DNA of 64,000 nt from RYN-230 sp963711705 (GTDB taxonomy: Bacteria > Actinomycetota > Actinomycetes > Streptosporangiales > Streptosporangiaceae), in contig CAVQFM010000018.1 in assembly GCA_963711705.1 (NCBI GenBank), forward strand, positions 1 through 64,000, written 5' to 3'. Position 1 is the stretch's first letter, and every line of letters starts with the position of its first letter. The position numbers and the translations under genes are program-made. The notes beneath the pieces were generated by a model. The model did no database searches and was not told the origin of the DNA. It saw only the letters and a program-made list of their open reading frames with translations. Below, piece after piece: positions 15,715 through 24,136 of this stretch.

Positions 15715-16944
15715 ATGAGGCTGAGCCTGCCGGGGAAAGTGCTGGCCGCGATGACTGGCCTGACGGTGGTGCTGGCCGGCACCGCAGGCTGCTCGCCTAA
15801 TCGGTCACCGGGCCATCGGTCACCGGGCCATCCGTCACCGGGAACGCCGGTGACCGCAACGGTGCAGCGCTGGGGATCGTTTTTCGGCGGCCGGCCCGGC
15901 AACTTCGGCACCGAAACGTCGCCCGTGACCGTGACCCTGCCCGGCACCGTGGCCGAGGTCGGCAGCTCGAACTCGACCGAGTACGCGCTGCTGGCCGACG
16001 GCCGCCTGTATGCCTGGGGCCTGGGCAGCCAGGGGCAGCTGGGTGACGGAGGCCAGCGGGACTCCTTTCACCAGCCCGTCCTCGTGCGCTTCCCGCCAGG
16101 CGTGAAGATCGCGTCGATACCCACGGACGTCATGCCCTACGACAGCGCCCTGGCCGTGGACACGGCGGGGCGCGCCTGGGGCTGGGGCGATAACGGTGGC
16201 GGCGAACTCTGCCTGGGCAACCGGCGGGCCTACCGAACTCCGGTCCGGCTCCCGTTGGATCACGTGACGGCGCTGGCCGGGGCCAGCAATCACGCGGTGT
16301 ACGACGCGGCGGGCACGGTCTACGCGTGCGGCCAGAACGTCGCGGGTGACCTGGGCGACGGCAGCACCCGCAGCAGCACCACGCCGGTACGGGTGGCCGG
16401 GCTCAGCGGCTCGCGGGTGACCAGGCTGGTGGCCGCGTTCGCCAACTCTGGGGCACTGCTGGCAGACGGCGCGTACTTCGACTGGGGCTACGATGCGCAC
16501 GGCCAGCTCGGCGACCGGCGCACCCACCGGTCATCCGACGTCCCGGTCCGGGTGCGTCTCCCTGGCCCGGTGACACAGGTGGCCGAGGGCGGGTCCCTCT
16601 GGAACAACGGGCAGACGCTGGTGCTGCTGTCCAACGGCTCGCTGTGGGCCTGGGGCGATGACCGCGCCAGCCAGCTGGGCAACGGCAGCCGGCGGCCGCG
16701 GCCCGCGCCGGTGCGCATCCACCCGCCGGCCGGCGTGACCTACCAGCGGCTGGCCACCGGGTCGGCCACGTCGTATGCCGTGTCCACGGCGGGGAACGTC
16801 TACGCCTGGGGCGTCAGCCACGTCGGCCAGGTCGGTAACGGGCGCACCCGCACCGCAGCCGCCTCGGTGCTGGTGGCTTCCGGCGCGCGGTCGATCTCGG
16901 CCACCGCGAACAATGTGGTCATCAGCCTGCGCGGGGGGACCTGA
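15715..16944 (+). CDS. RCC1-repeat lipoprotein
   Basis: About 409 residues. The N-terminus (MRLSLPGKVLAAMTG, then VVLAGTAGC) looks like a signal peptide with a lipobox-like Cys near residue 24. A Ser/Pro/Gly spacer follows, with the repeat GHRSPGHPSPG. From about residue 75 at least six RCC1 repeats (patterns YAWGLGSQGQLGDGG, WGWGDNGGGELCLG, YACGQNVAGDLGDG, WAWGDDRASQLGNG, YAWGVSHVGQVGNG) predict a beta-propeller. Secreted bacterial RCC1 proteins are of unknown function and probably mediate protein contacts at the cell surface. No clear ribosome-binding site precedes ATG 15715, so a leaderless mRNA is possible. Confidence 0.78.
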   Translation: MRLSLPGKVLAAMTGLTVVLAGTAGCSPNRSPGHRSPGHPSPGTPVTATVQRWGSFFGGRPGNFGTETSPVTVTLPGTVAEVGSSNSTEYALLADGRLYAWGLGSQGQLGDGGQRDSFHQPVLVRFPPGVKIASIPTDVMPYDSALAVDTAGRAWGWGDNGGGELCLGNRRAYRTPVRLPLDHVTALAGASNHAVYDAAGTVYACGQNVAGDLGDGSTRSSTTPVRVAGLSGSRVTRLVAAFANSGALLADGAYFDWGYDAHGQLGDRRTHRSSDVPVRVRLPGPVTQVAEGGSLWNNGQTLVLLSNGSLWAWGDDRASQLGNGSRRPRPAPVRIHPPAGVTYQRLATGSATSYAVSTAGNVYAWGVSHVGQVGNGRTRTAAASVLVASGARSISATANNVVISLRGGT

Positions 16945-17019
16945 CGCAGGCCAGGCGGCAGGAACGCACCGCGGATGTACAGTTCAGGCGGGAAGTGCCC
17001 GCCCGGTACGGAGGGTGTC

Positions 17020-17289
17020 GTGGGCGACAGAAAGAAGTGGACTGACCTCAGCCAGCGCACCCGGCGGCTGCTCATCGCCGGGGCAGTGGCCGAGACCATC
17101 CTGAAAGCCGCGGCCCTGGTGGATCTGAAGCGCCGCCCGGCCAGCGAGATCCGGGGCCCGAAGTGGATCTGGATCCCGGCGGTGACGGTCATCAACTCGT
17201 TTGGCTGTGCGCCGCTCGCCTACTTCATCTTCGGCCGGCGCCCTGAATCACACAGCGGCACCAGTGATCCACAGGCTGTGGGTAACTAA
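17020..17289 (+). CDS. Small membrane protein with PLD-nuclease N-terminal (PLDc_N)-like domain
   Basis: About 89 residues from GTG 17020, with GGAGGGTG just upstream. The segments LLIAGAVAETILKAAALVDL and RGPKWIWIPAVTVINSFGCA, then LAYFIFGRR, match the two-helix PLDc_N pattern (ALVDLxRRP...RGPKWxW...GPLAYFxFGRR). Function is unknown; such proteins are common in actinobacteria and usually lack the nuclease domain, as here. The frame is open back to 16975. Confidence 0.72.
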   Translation: MGDRKKWTDLSQRTRRLLIAGAVAETILKAAALVDLKRRPASEIRGPKWIWIPAVTVINSFGCAPLAYFIFGRRPESHSGTSDPQAVGN

Positions 17290-17444
17290 TCCCGGCATAC
17301 CCGCCCGAACTGCGCGGTAGCATCCAGGGTCTTGTGGAAATCCGTTCCGGGACCCGCGGCCGGTGACCTTGGCCCGGCTGGCCGGTTGCTCCCCTTCGCT
17401 ACGATGGGGTTCCGTAATACCGTAGACACTGCAATACTGCTTTG

Positions 17445-18116
17445 ATGCCCGCTCTCAGTATTGCCCTGCTCAACCTCAAGCCGGGCACGGGCAAGACCAC
17501 CTCCGCGGTCTGGCTGGCACACATCTTTGCCCAGACGGGGAGGACTGTGCTGCTCGTGGACGCCGACCCATCGGGCAGCGCCCTGGAGTGGTCCGACCTC
17601 GCCGCCATGGACCCCGGGCTGCCACCGGCCACAGCGTTCCCATTCCGGATCGTGGCGCTGCCCTCGCGCAGCCTGCATCAGCGAGTGTCCGAGATCGCGC
17701 ACGCGGACGACGTGGTCATCATCGACGCGCCGCAGCTGGAGGACCATGCGGCTATCGCCCGCTCGGCCATGCGGTACGTCGATGAGATCCTGATCCCATG
17801 CGCGCCGAGCCCGATTGAGATCAACCGCACCACGCCAGTGCGGGAGGAGATCAACGAGGTCGAGGCGATCCGGGACAGCCCGGCCCGGGCAGCGGTGCTG
17901 CTGAACCGCTGCATTGCCCGCGCGCACTCCACTACCAGCGCCCGCGAGGTGCTGGAGGGCCTAGGCTATGACGTGTTGCGGACGTCGGTGCCGCGGCGAG
18001 AGGTGTACGCCCAGAGTTTCGGCGTGCCGATTCCCAAGACAGGCCGCGACGTGTGGCGCGGCGTGGCCCACGACCTCATCGAGCGATGCGTTCCCCTTGG
18101 GAAGGTGCCGTCATGA
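17445..18116 (+). CDS. ParA-family ATPase
   Basis: About 223 residues. The deviant Walker A motif is LKPGTGKTTSA at about residues 11-21; it keeps the signature lysine but has Pro where KGG has its first Gly. Walker A' is LLVDADPSGSA and the Walker B-like segment is VVIIDAPQLED. The size suits small (type Ib or orphan) ParA proteins that move plasmids or cargo on the nucleoid. The stop overlaps the next gene as ATGA, so the pair is translationally coupled. Upstream, AATAC repeats occur in CGTAATACCG and TGCAATACTG (about 17413-17438). There are no other partition or replication genes nearby. Confidence 0.82.
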   Translation: MPALSIALLNLKPGTGKTTSAVWLAHIFAQTGRTVLLVDADPSGSALEWSDLAAMDPGLPPATAFPFRIVALPSRSLHQRVSEIAHADDVVIIDAPQLEDHAAIARSAMRYVDEILIPCAPSPIEINRTTPVREEINEVEAIRDSPARAAVLLNRCIARAHSTTSAREVLEGLGYDVLRTSVPRREVYAQSFGVPIPKTGRDVWRGVAHDLIERCVPLGKVPS

Positions 18117-18406
18117 CAACCGAGCGGGAGCGGCGCAAGGCGCAGATGGCGGCGGCCGCCGCCCGGCGCACGGCGCCCGATGCCGCGCCAGCCGGCAAGA
18201 CCGCGATCCGGTCCAAGCCGGTCCGGATCACTCTCGACCTGAGCCCGGAACTCTACCGGGAGCTGACCCGGTGGGCCCACTCGGCCGCCATCGAGCTGGA
18301 TGTACCGCGCATCGCCCTGGCCGACGCGGTGCGGGCGATGATCCGGGTTACCACGGAGAGCCCGGACGGGGTGCTGGACCGGCTGCGCCGCGACCGGGAG
18401 CAGTAG
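18113..18406 (+). CDS. Small ribbon-helix-helix-like partner of ParA
   Basis: About 97 residues, beginning at an ATG that overlaps the parA stop. The N-terminal 45 residues are basic and Ala-rich (TTERERRKAQMAAAAARRT). The rest, KPVRITLDLSPELYRELTRW followed by ALADAVRAMIRVT, has the beta-strand/helix/helix pattern of RHH DNA-binding proteins such as ParG or Omega. It probably acts as the centromere-binding adaptor that stimulates the ATPase. The assignment rests on the coupling, size and pattern, not on a named family. Confidence 0.7.
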   Translation: MTTERERRKAQMAAAAARRTAPDAAPAGKTAIRSKPVRITLDLSPELYRELTRWAHSAAIELDVPRIALADAVRAMIRVTTESPDGVLDRLRRDREQ

Positions 18407-18412
18407 CCCGGG

Positions 18413-19216
18413 TCAGCCGCTGATTTCCTCGGTGCGCTCGGGCAGCAGCAGCAGGGCACCGATCAGGAAGCACACCGCGCCCGCCAGGGTGCCGAGGTTG
18501 GCCCGCTCCGCGTTGCGCAGCTGGCCGGTGTCCGGGTTGACGTAACTGGCCACCGCGGAAATGCCGAAGGCGACGGACCCGGCCAGGTTGACCAGGGTTA
18601 TCCACCAGGCCCAGGACCGGGGACGCCAGGCCAGCCAGGCATGGGCTACCTCGAACCAGGCCAGCGCGCTGGCCACCAGGAAGCAGACCGAGCCGATCGC
18701 GTCGGGCCGCCACACGTGCTGATGTGCGGTCTGCGCGGAGAGGTCGGCGGCCGTGGCGGTGCCGGTGCTGACGTTGAAGTAGACGGTGCCGACCAGCTGG
18801 ACCGCCGTGGCCCACCAGTCGATCCGCCGCGGCTGATAGGTGAAGAACCGCCGGTGAGCCGGGTTCTGTTCCGGCGATGACGCGTCGACCGCCTCGCGGT
18901 AGGTGAGGAACGCGGCCGAGGTGAAGAACAGCGAGCCGATGAAGAACGTCACGTTGTCCCAGCGCGCGCCGACCGCGCTGGCATAGCCGGGCAGCGCGCC
19001 CACCGCGAACAGCAGCGATCCCACGGCGAACAGGACGGCGATCCACCAGCCCCGGGCCATCGGCGCCCACCAGGTGGAACCGGCGGCGGGCCGGCCACCG
19101 GGGTGCTTACGGCGGCGCCGTGATTCCCACCGGGTCACCGGGCCACCATTGTGGCCGACGGACCGCACGGCCGCGGCCATGCTGGCATCACGGCCGTCGC
19201 GATTCAGCTGGGACAT
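18413..19216 (-). CDS. Multi-pass membrane protein, YrhK-like
   Basis: About 267 residues with an Arg-rich N-terminal 50 residues and about six hydrophobic segments: WWIAVLFAVGSLLFAVGALP, FFIGSLFFTSAAFLTY, TAVQLVGTVYFNV, AIGSVCFLVASALAWF, WWITLVNLAGSVAFGISAV and LGTLAGAVCFLIGALLLLP. The IGSxxF and GSxxFxIGA patterns recall the YrhK domain, duplicated. Function is unknown. It converges with the ParA/RHH pair (6 bases apart) and is divergent from the LysE exporter gene. Confidence 0.7.
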   Translation of the reverse strand: MSQLNRDGRDASMAAAVRSVGHNGGPVTRWESRRRRKHPGGRPAAGSTWWAPMARGWWIAVLFAVGSLLFAVGALPGYASAVGARWDNVTFFIGSLFFTSAAFLTYREAVDASSPEQNPAHRRFFTYQPRRIDWWATAVQLVGTVYFNVSTGTATAADLSAQTAHQHVWRPDAIGSVCFLVASALAWFEVAHAWLAWRPRSWAWWITLVNLAGSVAFGISAVASYVNPDTGQLRNAERANLGTLAGAVCFLIGALLLLPERTEEISG

Positions 19217-19394
19217 ATGGGTCCTGTCTGCTCGGCCCCGATTCTCCCAGACGCAGCGGCCAGAATGACCGCATTGACCAGGCCGGGCGACTCGACCGGC
19301 AGCAGGTGGCCTGGGCCAGCTAGCCGGCCGTGTCCCGAGCCCGGGCCGGGAAATCCGCTGTCCCGCCGGGCCGGGCCTGTCTTAGGTTGGCGTC

Positions 19395-20036
19395 ATGACG
19401 GCCAGCCACATCCTGACGTTCGCCGCCATCGCCACGGTAATCATCGCGGTTCCTGGCCCGAGCGTGCTGTTCACCATCAGCCGGGCGCTCACCGTAGGCC
19501 GGACCTGCGCGCTGTTCACCGTGGCCGGCAACGAGCTGGGCGGGTGCGCCCAGGTCATCGCGGTGGCGTTCGGCGTCGGCGCCCTGCTGCAGCGCAGCGC
19601 CGCGGTCTTCTCGATCGTGAAGTGGGCCGGCGCCGGGTACCTGGTCTACCTGGGCATCCAGGCGGTCCGGCACCGGCGGTCGATGGCTGACGCGCTGGCC
19701 GCACGGGTCGCGCCGGTGCGGCCGCTGCGGGCCATCCGGGACGGGTTCGTGGTCGGCGTGACCAACCCGAAGACCAGCGTGTTCCTGGTCGTCGTGCTGC
19801 CCGGGTTCACCACCCGCGGCGCGGGCCATCTCCCGGTCCAGGTCCAGATGCTGATGCTCGGCATGCTGTTCCCGGCCATCGCGCTGGTGCTGGACAGCGT
19901 ATGGGCGGCGGCGGCCGGGACCGCCCGGGAGTGGCTGGCCCGCTCCCCGCGGCGGCTGGCCCTGATCGGCGGCACCGGGGGTCTGGTCATGATCGGGCTG
20001 GGCATGAGCATCGCGGTCACCGGGCGCAAGGACTGA
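19395..20036 (+). CDS. LysE/RhtB-family amino-acid exporter
   Basis: About 213 residues with the six-helix LysE/RhtB layout. The N-terminal helix IATVIIAVPGPSVLFTISRA contains the family PGP motif, KWAGAGYLVYLGIQAVR is the mid-protein conserved block, and GFVVGVTNPKTSVFLVVVLP is the NPK block. Such proteins export small amino acids or derivatives across the inner membrane. The gene stands alone between divergent and convergent neighbours. Substrate cannot be predicted. Confidence 0.85.
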   Translation: MTASHILTFAAIATVIIAVPGPSVLFTISRALTVGRTCALFTVAGNELGGCAQVIAVAFGVGALLQRSAAVFSIVKWAGAGYLVYLGIQAVRHRRSMADALAARVAPVRPLRAIRDGFVVGVTNPKTSVFLVVVLPGFTTRGAGHLPVQVQMLMLGMLFPAIALVLDSVWAAAAGTAREWLARSPRRLALIGGTGGLVMIGLGMSIAVTGRKD

Positions 20037-20062
20037 GCCGCCCGCCCGGCCGGCTGGTCAGC

Positions 20063-21367
20063 TCATTCGGTGACTCCGCTGCCCGGCCATGGGGTCCGCC
20101 CGGCCGGCGCGGGGTCGGCGGCTTCGTGGCCAGCAGGCTGGCCGTCTGTCTCCGGGCCGGCCGGTGCCGCCCCGGGCGGCTCGGGCTGGGCGAACCAGCG
20201 GGGCGGCTCGGCCCCGTCCCCGGCCCACTGGTCGTCGCCGGGCGCGGCGGCTTTCGGCTCGGGCAGGCCCTGCCGTCTGCGGTTGGCCCGGTCGGCGCCG
20301 CGCAGCACCACCTCGGCCATGGCCAGCTTGGCGTCCAGCGTGACATCGGCCACCGTGCTCAGGTCCAGCGGCACCCGGTTGGCCAGCGCCTGGTCCCACG
20401 GCGTCGCGACGACCGTGACCTGCGTTCCCTCGAAGCCTTCCCGGATCCGCGCGTGCCAGCGGGCCTGCTCCGGGTCGCTCTGGTTGAATTTATCCACCAC
20501 GATCGTGGCTTCATCCATCAGGCTGTTGAGGTGCTTCTGTTCCTCCTCGCTCAGCGGCCGGTCCTTTTCGCCTTCGTAGTTCCGGTAACGGCTGAACACC
20601 TGGTCGATCGACCAGAAACCGAGCTGTGAGGCCTCCGTCACGAATACATACTTGTCGCCGTGCAGCAGCGTCCCGACCTGGAGCTTGGCAAACAGCCCGG
20701 TGCCACCGTCGTTGATGACGATGTTCGACATGCACTGGAGAAACTCCAGGACGGTCAGGTACTCATGCTCGCCGAAGTCCAGGCCGATGCACTCATTGGC
20801 GGTGTCGCCGCGGATGACCGCCACGCCCTGCAGCCAGGCGACGGCGTCCCGCAGGTCGGCGTAGACCTTGATGCTGCCTTCCGTGCAAGCCTGATAGAAC
20901 CCCCGGACGGACAGCGTCCGCTCATGGGCCGGAAGGGCTTCCACCGGAACGCCGCCGAGCCGGATGTACCCATGGGGCATGTCGTCGTTGCTGTCGGCCA
21001 GGATGACCCGGTCGGCGGGCCGCACTGCGGCATAGATGGCGGCCAGGGTCACCGCCACGTCGGTCTTGCCGGTACCGCCGAAACCCGAGCCGAGGGTGAT
21101 CACCCCGGACTTGAGCGAGGGCTCACGGAGCGCGTCGATGATCTGGCGGCGCCATTCCGCCGCTGCCTCGCGCCTGGCCCGCTCGCGGCGGCCCGCGGGG
21201 ATGACCAGCCTCCGCCTGAGTGCCTGCCGGGACACCGCGCCGCGTCCCCCGTCCTGGGCTGGTGCCGGGGAGCCCGCCGCGGGCGGGGTGGGCGCGGCCC
21301 AGCTGGGCCGGTCACTTCCCGGGAAGTCGGTCCACCAGGCTCCCAGGTCGTCTGGGTAGTGGGACAT
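20063..21367 (-). CDS. MinD/ParA-like ATPase with long disordered ends
   Basis: About 434 residues. Residues 1-85 are polar and basic. A P-loop follows at about 95-102 (GFGGTGKTD), with Phe where MinD/ParA proteins have the signature lysine. RVILADSNDDMPHGY resembles Walker A', and IVINDGGTGLF is Walker B-like. The C-terminal 70 residues are Pro/Ala/Gly-rich. ATG 21367 follows a GGAGGG site by six bases. The layout resembles chromosome-partition-like ATPases near actinobacterial type VII secretion genes, but none are in view. The role is unknown; the missing lysine argues against ordinary ParA-style dimer-coupled ATP hydrolysis. Confidence 0.72.
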   Translation of the reverse strand: MSHYPDDLGAWWTDFPGSDRPSWAAPTPPAAGSPAPAQDGGRGAVSRQALRRRLVIPAGRRERARREAAAEWRRQIIDALREPSLKSGVITLGSGFGGTGKTDVAVTLAAIYAAVRPADRVILADSNDDMPHGYIRLGGVPVEALPAHERTLSVRGFYQACTEGSIKVYADLRDAVAWLQGVAVIRGDTANECIGLDFGEHEYLTVLEFLQCMSNIVINDGGTGLFAKLQVGTLLHGDKYVFVTEASQLGFWSIDQVFSRYRNYEGEKDRPLSEEEQKHLNSLMDEATIVVDKFNQSDPEQARWHARIREGFEGTQVTVVATPWDQALANRVPLDLSTVADVTLDAKLAMAEVVLRGADRANRRRQGLPEPKAAAPGDDQWAGDGAEPPRWFAQPEPPGAAPAGPETDGQPAGHEAADPAPAGRTPWPGSGVTE

Positions 21368-21658
21368 CTCATCCCTCCAAAGTCCGGGTGCTGGTCTAGG
21401 CCAAAATAACCCACGCGGCGGCCAAGCCACACGGATCGTGTGCCGGCGCGGGTACCGGTCGTAGTCTGGGTCAGCTTGAGGGGGCCTCCACCGGCCCGCA
21501 CCGCAGGACACCATTGCCCGAGCATCAGCTGCCGGGCCGCCGCCGCAATTGCGGGGATGCCGCGGCTGTGTGCCACCTGGCCCAGCCGGTGCGCGTGCCC
21601 GGGCAAACCCCAGATAGTTGGGGTACCCCGTGGGGGCCGTGCACCGAAGAATTCAGCC

Positions 21659-22081
21659 ATGAACACTATCGAGCAGAACAAGGACACTGTCACTGCCTTC
21701 ATCACCGCCCTGTTCAGCCACGGTGACTTGGGCGCCGTCGACGACTACCTGGCGCCGGACTTCGTGAACCATGACCCGCCCCTCGGCGTGCCCGCCGGCC
21801 GGGAAGGGATGCGAGCGGTCGCCGCGATGTTCCGCGCCGCCTTTCCTGACTGGCACAGCGATATGGAGTTCCTGGTGGGTGAGGGCGACCTGGTCGTCGA
21901 GGTATTCACGGCCCGGGGCACCCAGCAGGGCGAGATCTTCGGCGCGCCCGCGTCCGGCCGGGGCGCGCACCTGCCCGGGATCAATGTCTGGCGAGTCAGC
22001 CAGGGCCGGATCGTGGAGCGCTGGGGCCGCGTCAACGAACTCGGCCTGCTGCGCCAGCTCGGCCTGGTCCCGGCGTCCTGA
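21659..22081 (+). CDS. SnoaL-like / ester-cyclase-type protein
   Basis: About 140 residues. It starts MNTIEQNKDTVTAFITALFS and contains YLAPDFVNHDPP, MFRAAFPDWHSDMEFLVGEG and the C-terminal INVWRVSQGRIVERWG. This is the SnoaL polyketide-cyclase-like NTF2 fold. Most members outside polyketide clusters have unknown substrates. ATG 21659 begins the family-conserved part; the ORF is open to 21440 without likely coding content. It precedes the LuxR gene by about 48 bases on the same strand. Confidence 0.82.
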   Translation: MNTIEQNKDTVTAFITALFSHGDLGAVDDYLAPDFVNHDPPLGVPAGREGMRAVAAMFRAAFPDWHSDMEFLVGEGDLVVEVFTARGTQQGEIFGAPASGRGAHLPGINVWRVSQGRIVERWGRVNELGLLRQLGLVPAS

Positions 22082-22128
22082 CCGGGCACTGGGCACCGTG
22101 GGGCAGCTCGCGGAGCAGGCGTATCGTC

Positions 22129-23292
22129 GTGCTCATGGCGCAGGCCGTAACGCCACACCAGGTCACGGCGCTCATCGCCCGGTGTTATGCGGGCCTCGAC
22201 GCCTCCGGGCTCCGCCAGGAGGTGCTGCGCCGGCTGCGCCAGATGATGTCCGTGGACGCCGCGTTCTTCGCCACGGTCGACCCGGAGACGCTGCTGTTCA
22301 CCTCGGCCGTCGCCGACGAACCGCTGCGCGCGGCCACGCCGCTCTTCCTGGGCAACGAATTCGGCTGCGATGACGTCAACAAGTTCGCCCGGCTGGCTGA
22401 GGCCGCCGATCCGGTCAGCTCGCTCGACCGGGCCACCCAGGGCTCACGCCCGCAGAGTGCCCGCTACCGCGAGATCATGAGCCCGCTCGGCCTGGGCGAC
22501 GAGCTACGCGCTGCCCTGCTGGCCGGGAAGACCTGCTGGGGAGTGCTGTGCCTGCACCGGGAGGATGTCGCGCGCGGCTTCGCCCCCGCGGACCTGGACC
22601 TCGTCCGGCGCATCTCCCCGCACCTGGCCGAGGGGCTGCGGCGGGCCGCCACCCTGCCCCCAGCCGCAGGCACCACCCCGGCCGCGGGCATCGCCGGCCC
22701 GGCCGCCCCCGGCATGATCGTGCTGGACAGCCGCCTGGCCGTGGTGTCGATGAACCCGGAGGCCGGGCAGTGGCTCGCGGAGATCGATGACCCGGCCTGG
22801 GCGGGTCAGGGGCATCAGGGGGAGCAGGGGGTGCGCGAGCTGCCGATGGCGGTCTACGCCGCGGCCGCCGGCCTGATCCGGCTGGAAACGGGGCCCGCGC
22901 CGCCCTCGGCGGCCACCGTGCGGCTGCTGAGCCGGGCTGGGCGCTGGCTCTCGCTGCATGCCTCGCGGCTGGACGGCCCCCCCGAACCGCAGATCGGCGT
23001 GGTCGTGGCGCCCGCTCCCGCGGCGCAGGTCGGCTCGGTGCTGCTGCGTGCCTACGGCCTGACCGGCGCGCAGTCGCGGGTCGTCGCCCTGGTTATCAGG
23101 GGCCAGTCCACCCGCCAGATCGTTCAGCAGCTGCACATCTCGGCCAACACCGTGCAGGAGCACCTGACCAGTGCGTTCGACAAGTTCGGCGTCCGCAGCC
23201 GCCGCGAGCTGGTGGCCGCGGTACTGCCCGGACCGCCCGCCGCGCCTGGCGCCGGGAGTAACCGGCCACAGTCCCCAGGTCGTGCGGGCTGA
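22129..23292 (+). CDS. LuxR-type transcriptional regulator with N-terminal GAF-like sensor
   Basis: About 387 residues. Residues about 15-180 resemble a GAF sensor (MMSVDAAFFATVDPETLLF, then GKTCWGVLCLHRE, then LDLVRRISPHLAEGLRRA). An Ala/Pro linker and a second alpha/beta segment (MIVLDSRLAVVSMNPEAGQW), possibly PAS-like, follow. The C-terminal HTH at about 315-365 is LTGAQSRVVALVIRGQSTRQ with ISANTVQEHLTSAFDKFGV. Such proteins sense a small ligand and bind DNA as dimers. GTG 22129 or ATG 22135 may be the start; neither has a well-spaced ribosome-binding site. Targets are unknown. Confidence 0.8.
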   Translation: MLMAQAVTPHQVTALIARCYAGLDASGLRQEVLRRLRQMMSVDAAFFATVDPETLLFTSAVADEPLRAATPLFLGNEFGCDDVNKFARLAEAADPVSSLDRATQGSRPQSARYREIMSPLGLGDELRAALLAGKTCWGVLCLHREDVARGFAPADLDLVRRISPHLAEGLRRAATLPPAAGTTPAAGIAGPAAPGMIVLDSRLAVVSMNPEAGQWLAEIDDPAWAGQGHQGEQGVRELPMAVYAAAAGLIRLETGPAPPSAATVRLLSRAGRWLSLHASRLDGPPEPQIGVVVAPAPAAQVGSVLLRAYGLTGAQSRVVALVIRGQSTRQIVQQLHISANTVQEHLTSAFDKFGVRSRRELVAAVLPGPPAAPGAGSNRPQSPGRAG

Positions 23293-23341
23293 AGCCGGTC
23301 AGCGCCGTCCGCCGCTCGTCGCTGGGCTTCACCGTGAGCGC

Positions 23342-23992
23342 TCACCGGCGCATCGCGAGGCCGGAGAGCGCCCGGAGCGCCTCGATGACGCTCTGCAGAT
23401 GAACGTGCATCGCCTGCTGGGCGTCTTCCGGTTTCCGCGCGGCGATCGCCGCGACGATCGCCTCGTGCTGTGGCAGCGACACCGCTGGCCGGCCCGGCAC
23501 CATGGACAGCGAGAACTGGTGGCGGACGGTCTGGTCGCGCAATTGGCGGAGCAGCCGGGCCGCGGTCTCGTGGGCGGCGATATCCCGGATGCCGGCGTGC
23601 AGCCGGACATTGAGCTCGCTGTAGATGAGGAACTCTGATTTCCCCACGGCCGTCCGCATGTCCTTGATTACCTTGCGGAACATCGCTATGTCCGATTTCG
23701 TGGCCCGCTCCGCCGTGCGCGCGGCGAGCAGGCCCTCAAGGAGGATACGGATCTCGGTGATCTCGATGGCCTCGGCGAGCGACACATCGCGGACCCGGGC
23801 ACCCCGGTTCCGCTGAAACTCGACCAGTCCCTGGGCCGCCAATTCCTGCAGGGCAGACCGGAGGATAAACCTTGATGTGCCGAACCGCTCACACAGGTCG
23901 ATCTCGACCAGGCGCTGCCTCGGGGCGAATTCGCCCGCGATAATCGCTGCGCGGAGAGCCTCGGTCACCACCGGCTTGGAATCCTCTGGCAC
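23342..23992 (-). CDS. GntR-family regulator (FadR/FCD subfamily)
   Basis: About 216 residues. The winged-helix domain (about 10-75) includes EIDLCERFGTSRFILRSALQ with a Phe-Ile in place of the usual PVREAL. The FCD ligand-binding domain has ELNVRLHAGIRDIAAHETAA and a C-terminal MHVHLQSVIEALR. GTG 23992 is chosen because GGGGAGGGAG lies about 8 bases upstream; the ATG at 24022 would bury that site. Two copies of AATGTCAACA lie 60-85 bases upstream and similar sites precede the prpF-like gene. It is therefore likely an autoregulated repressor of the adjacent catabolic and transport genes. Confidence 0.87.
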   Translation of the reverse strand: MPEDSKPVVTEALRAAIIAGEFAPRQRLVEIDLCERFGTSRFILRSALQELAAQGLVEFQRNRGARVRDVSLAEAIEITEIRILLEGLLAARTAERATKSDIAMFRKVIKDMRTAVGKSEFLIYSELNVRLHAGIRDIAAHETAARLLRQLRDQTVRHQFSLSMVPGRPAVSLPQHEAIVAAIAARKPEDAQQAMHVHLQSVIEALRALSGLAMRR

Positions 23993-24052
23993 TGCGCAAC
24001 TCCCTCCCCAGGCAGCGGCCATACCCGGCCGCCCGCCTCCATGCTAGCAGTC

Positions 24053-24075
24053 AATGTCAACAAAAATGTCAACAC
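24053..24075. promoter_or_regulatory. Pair of GntR operator candidates
   Basis: AATGTCAACAA (24053-24063) and AATGTCAACAC (24065-24075) are direct copies spaced 12 bases apart, one near a helical turn. They are upstream of the gntR start and downstream of prpF. The core TTGTCAACAA-like palindrome fits FCD-type GntR operators. Confidence 0.6.
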
Positions 24076-24136
24076 AACCCCCCGCCCGGGACGATGGCCA
24101 GCGCAGGCTGGCTGCGCGGGCCGGGCCGGCGGCTGG

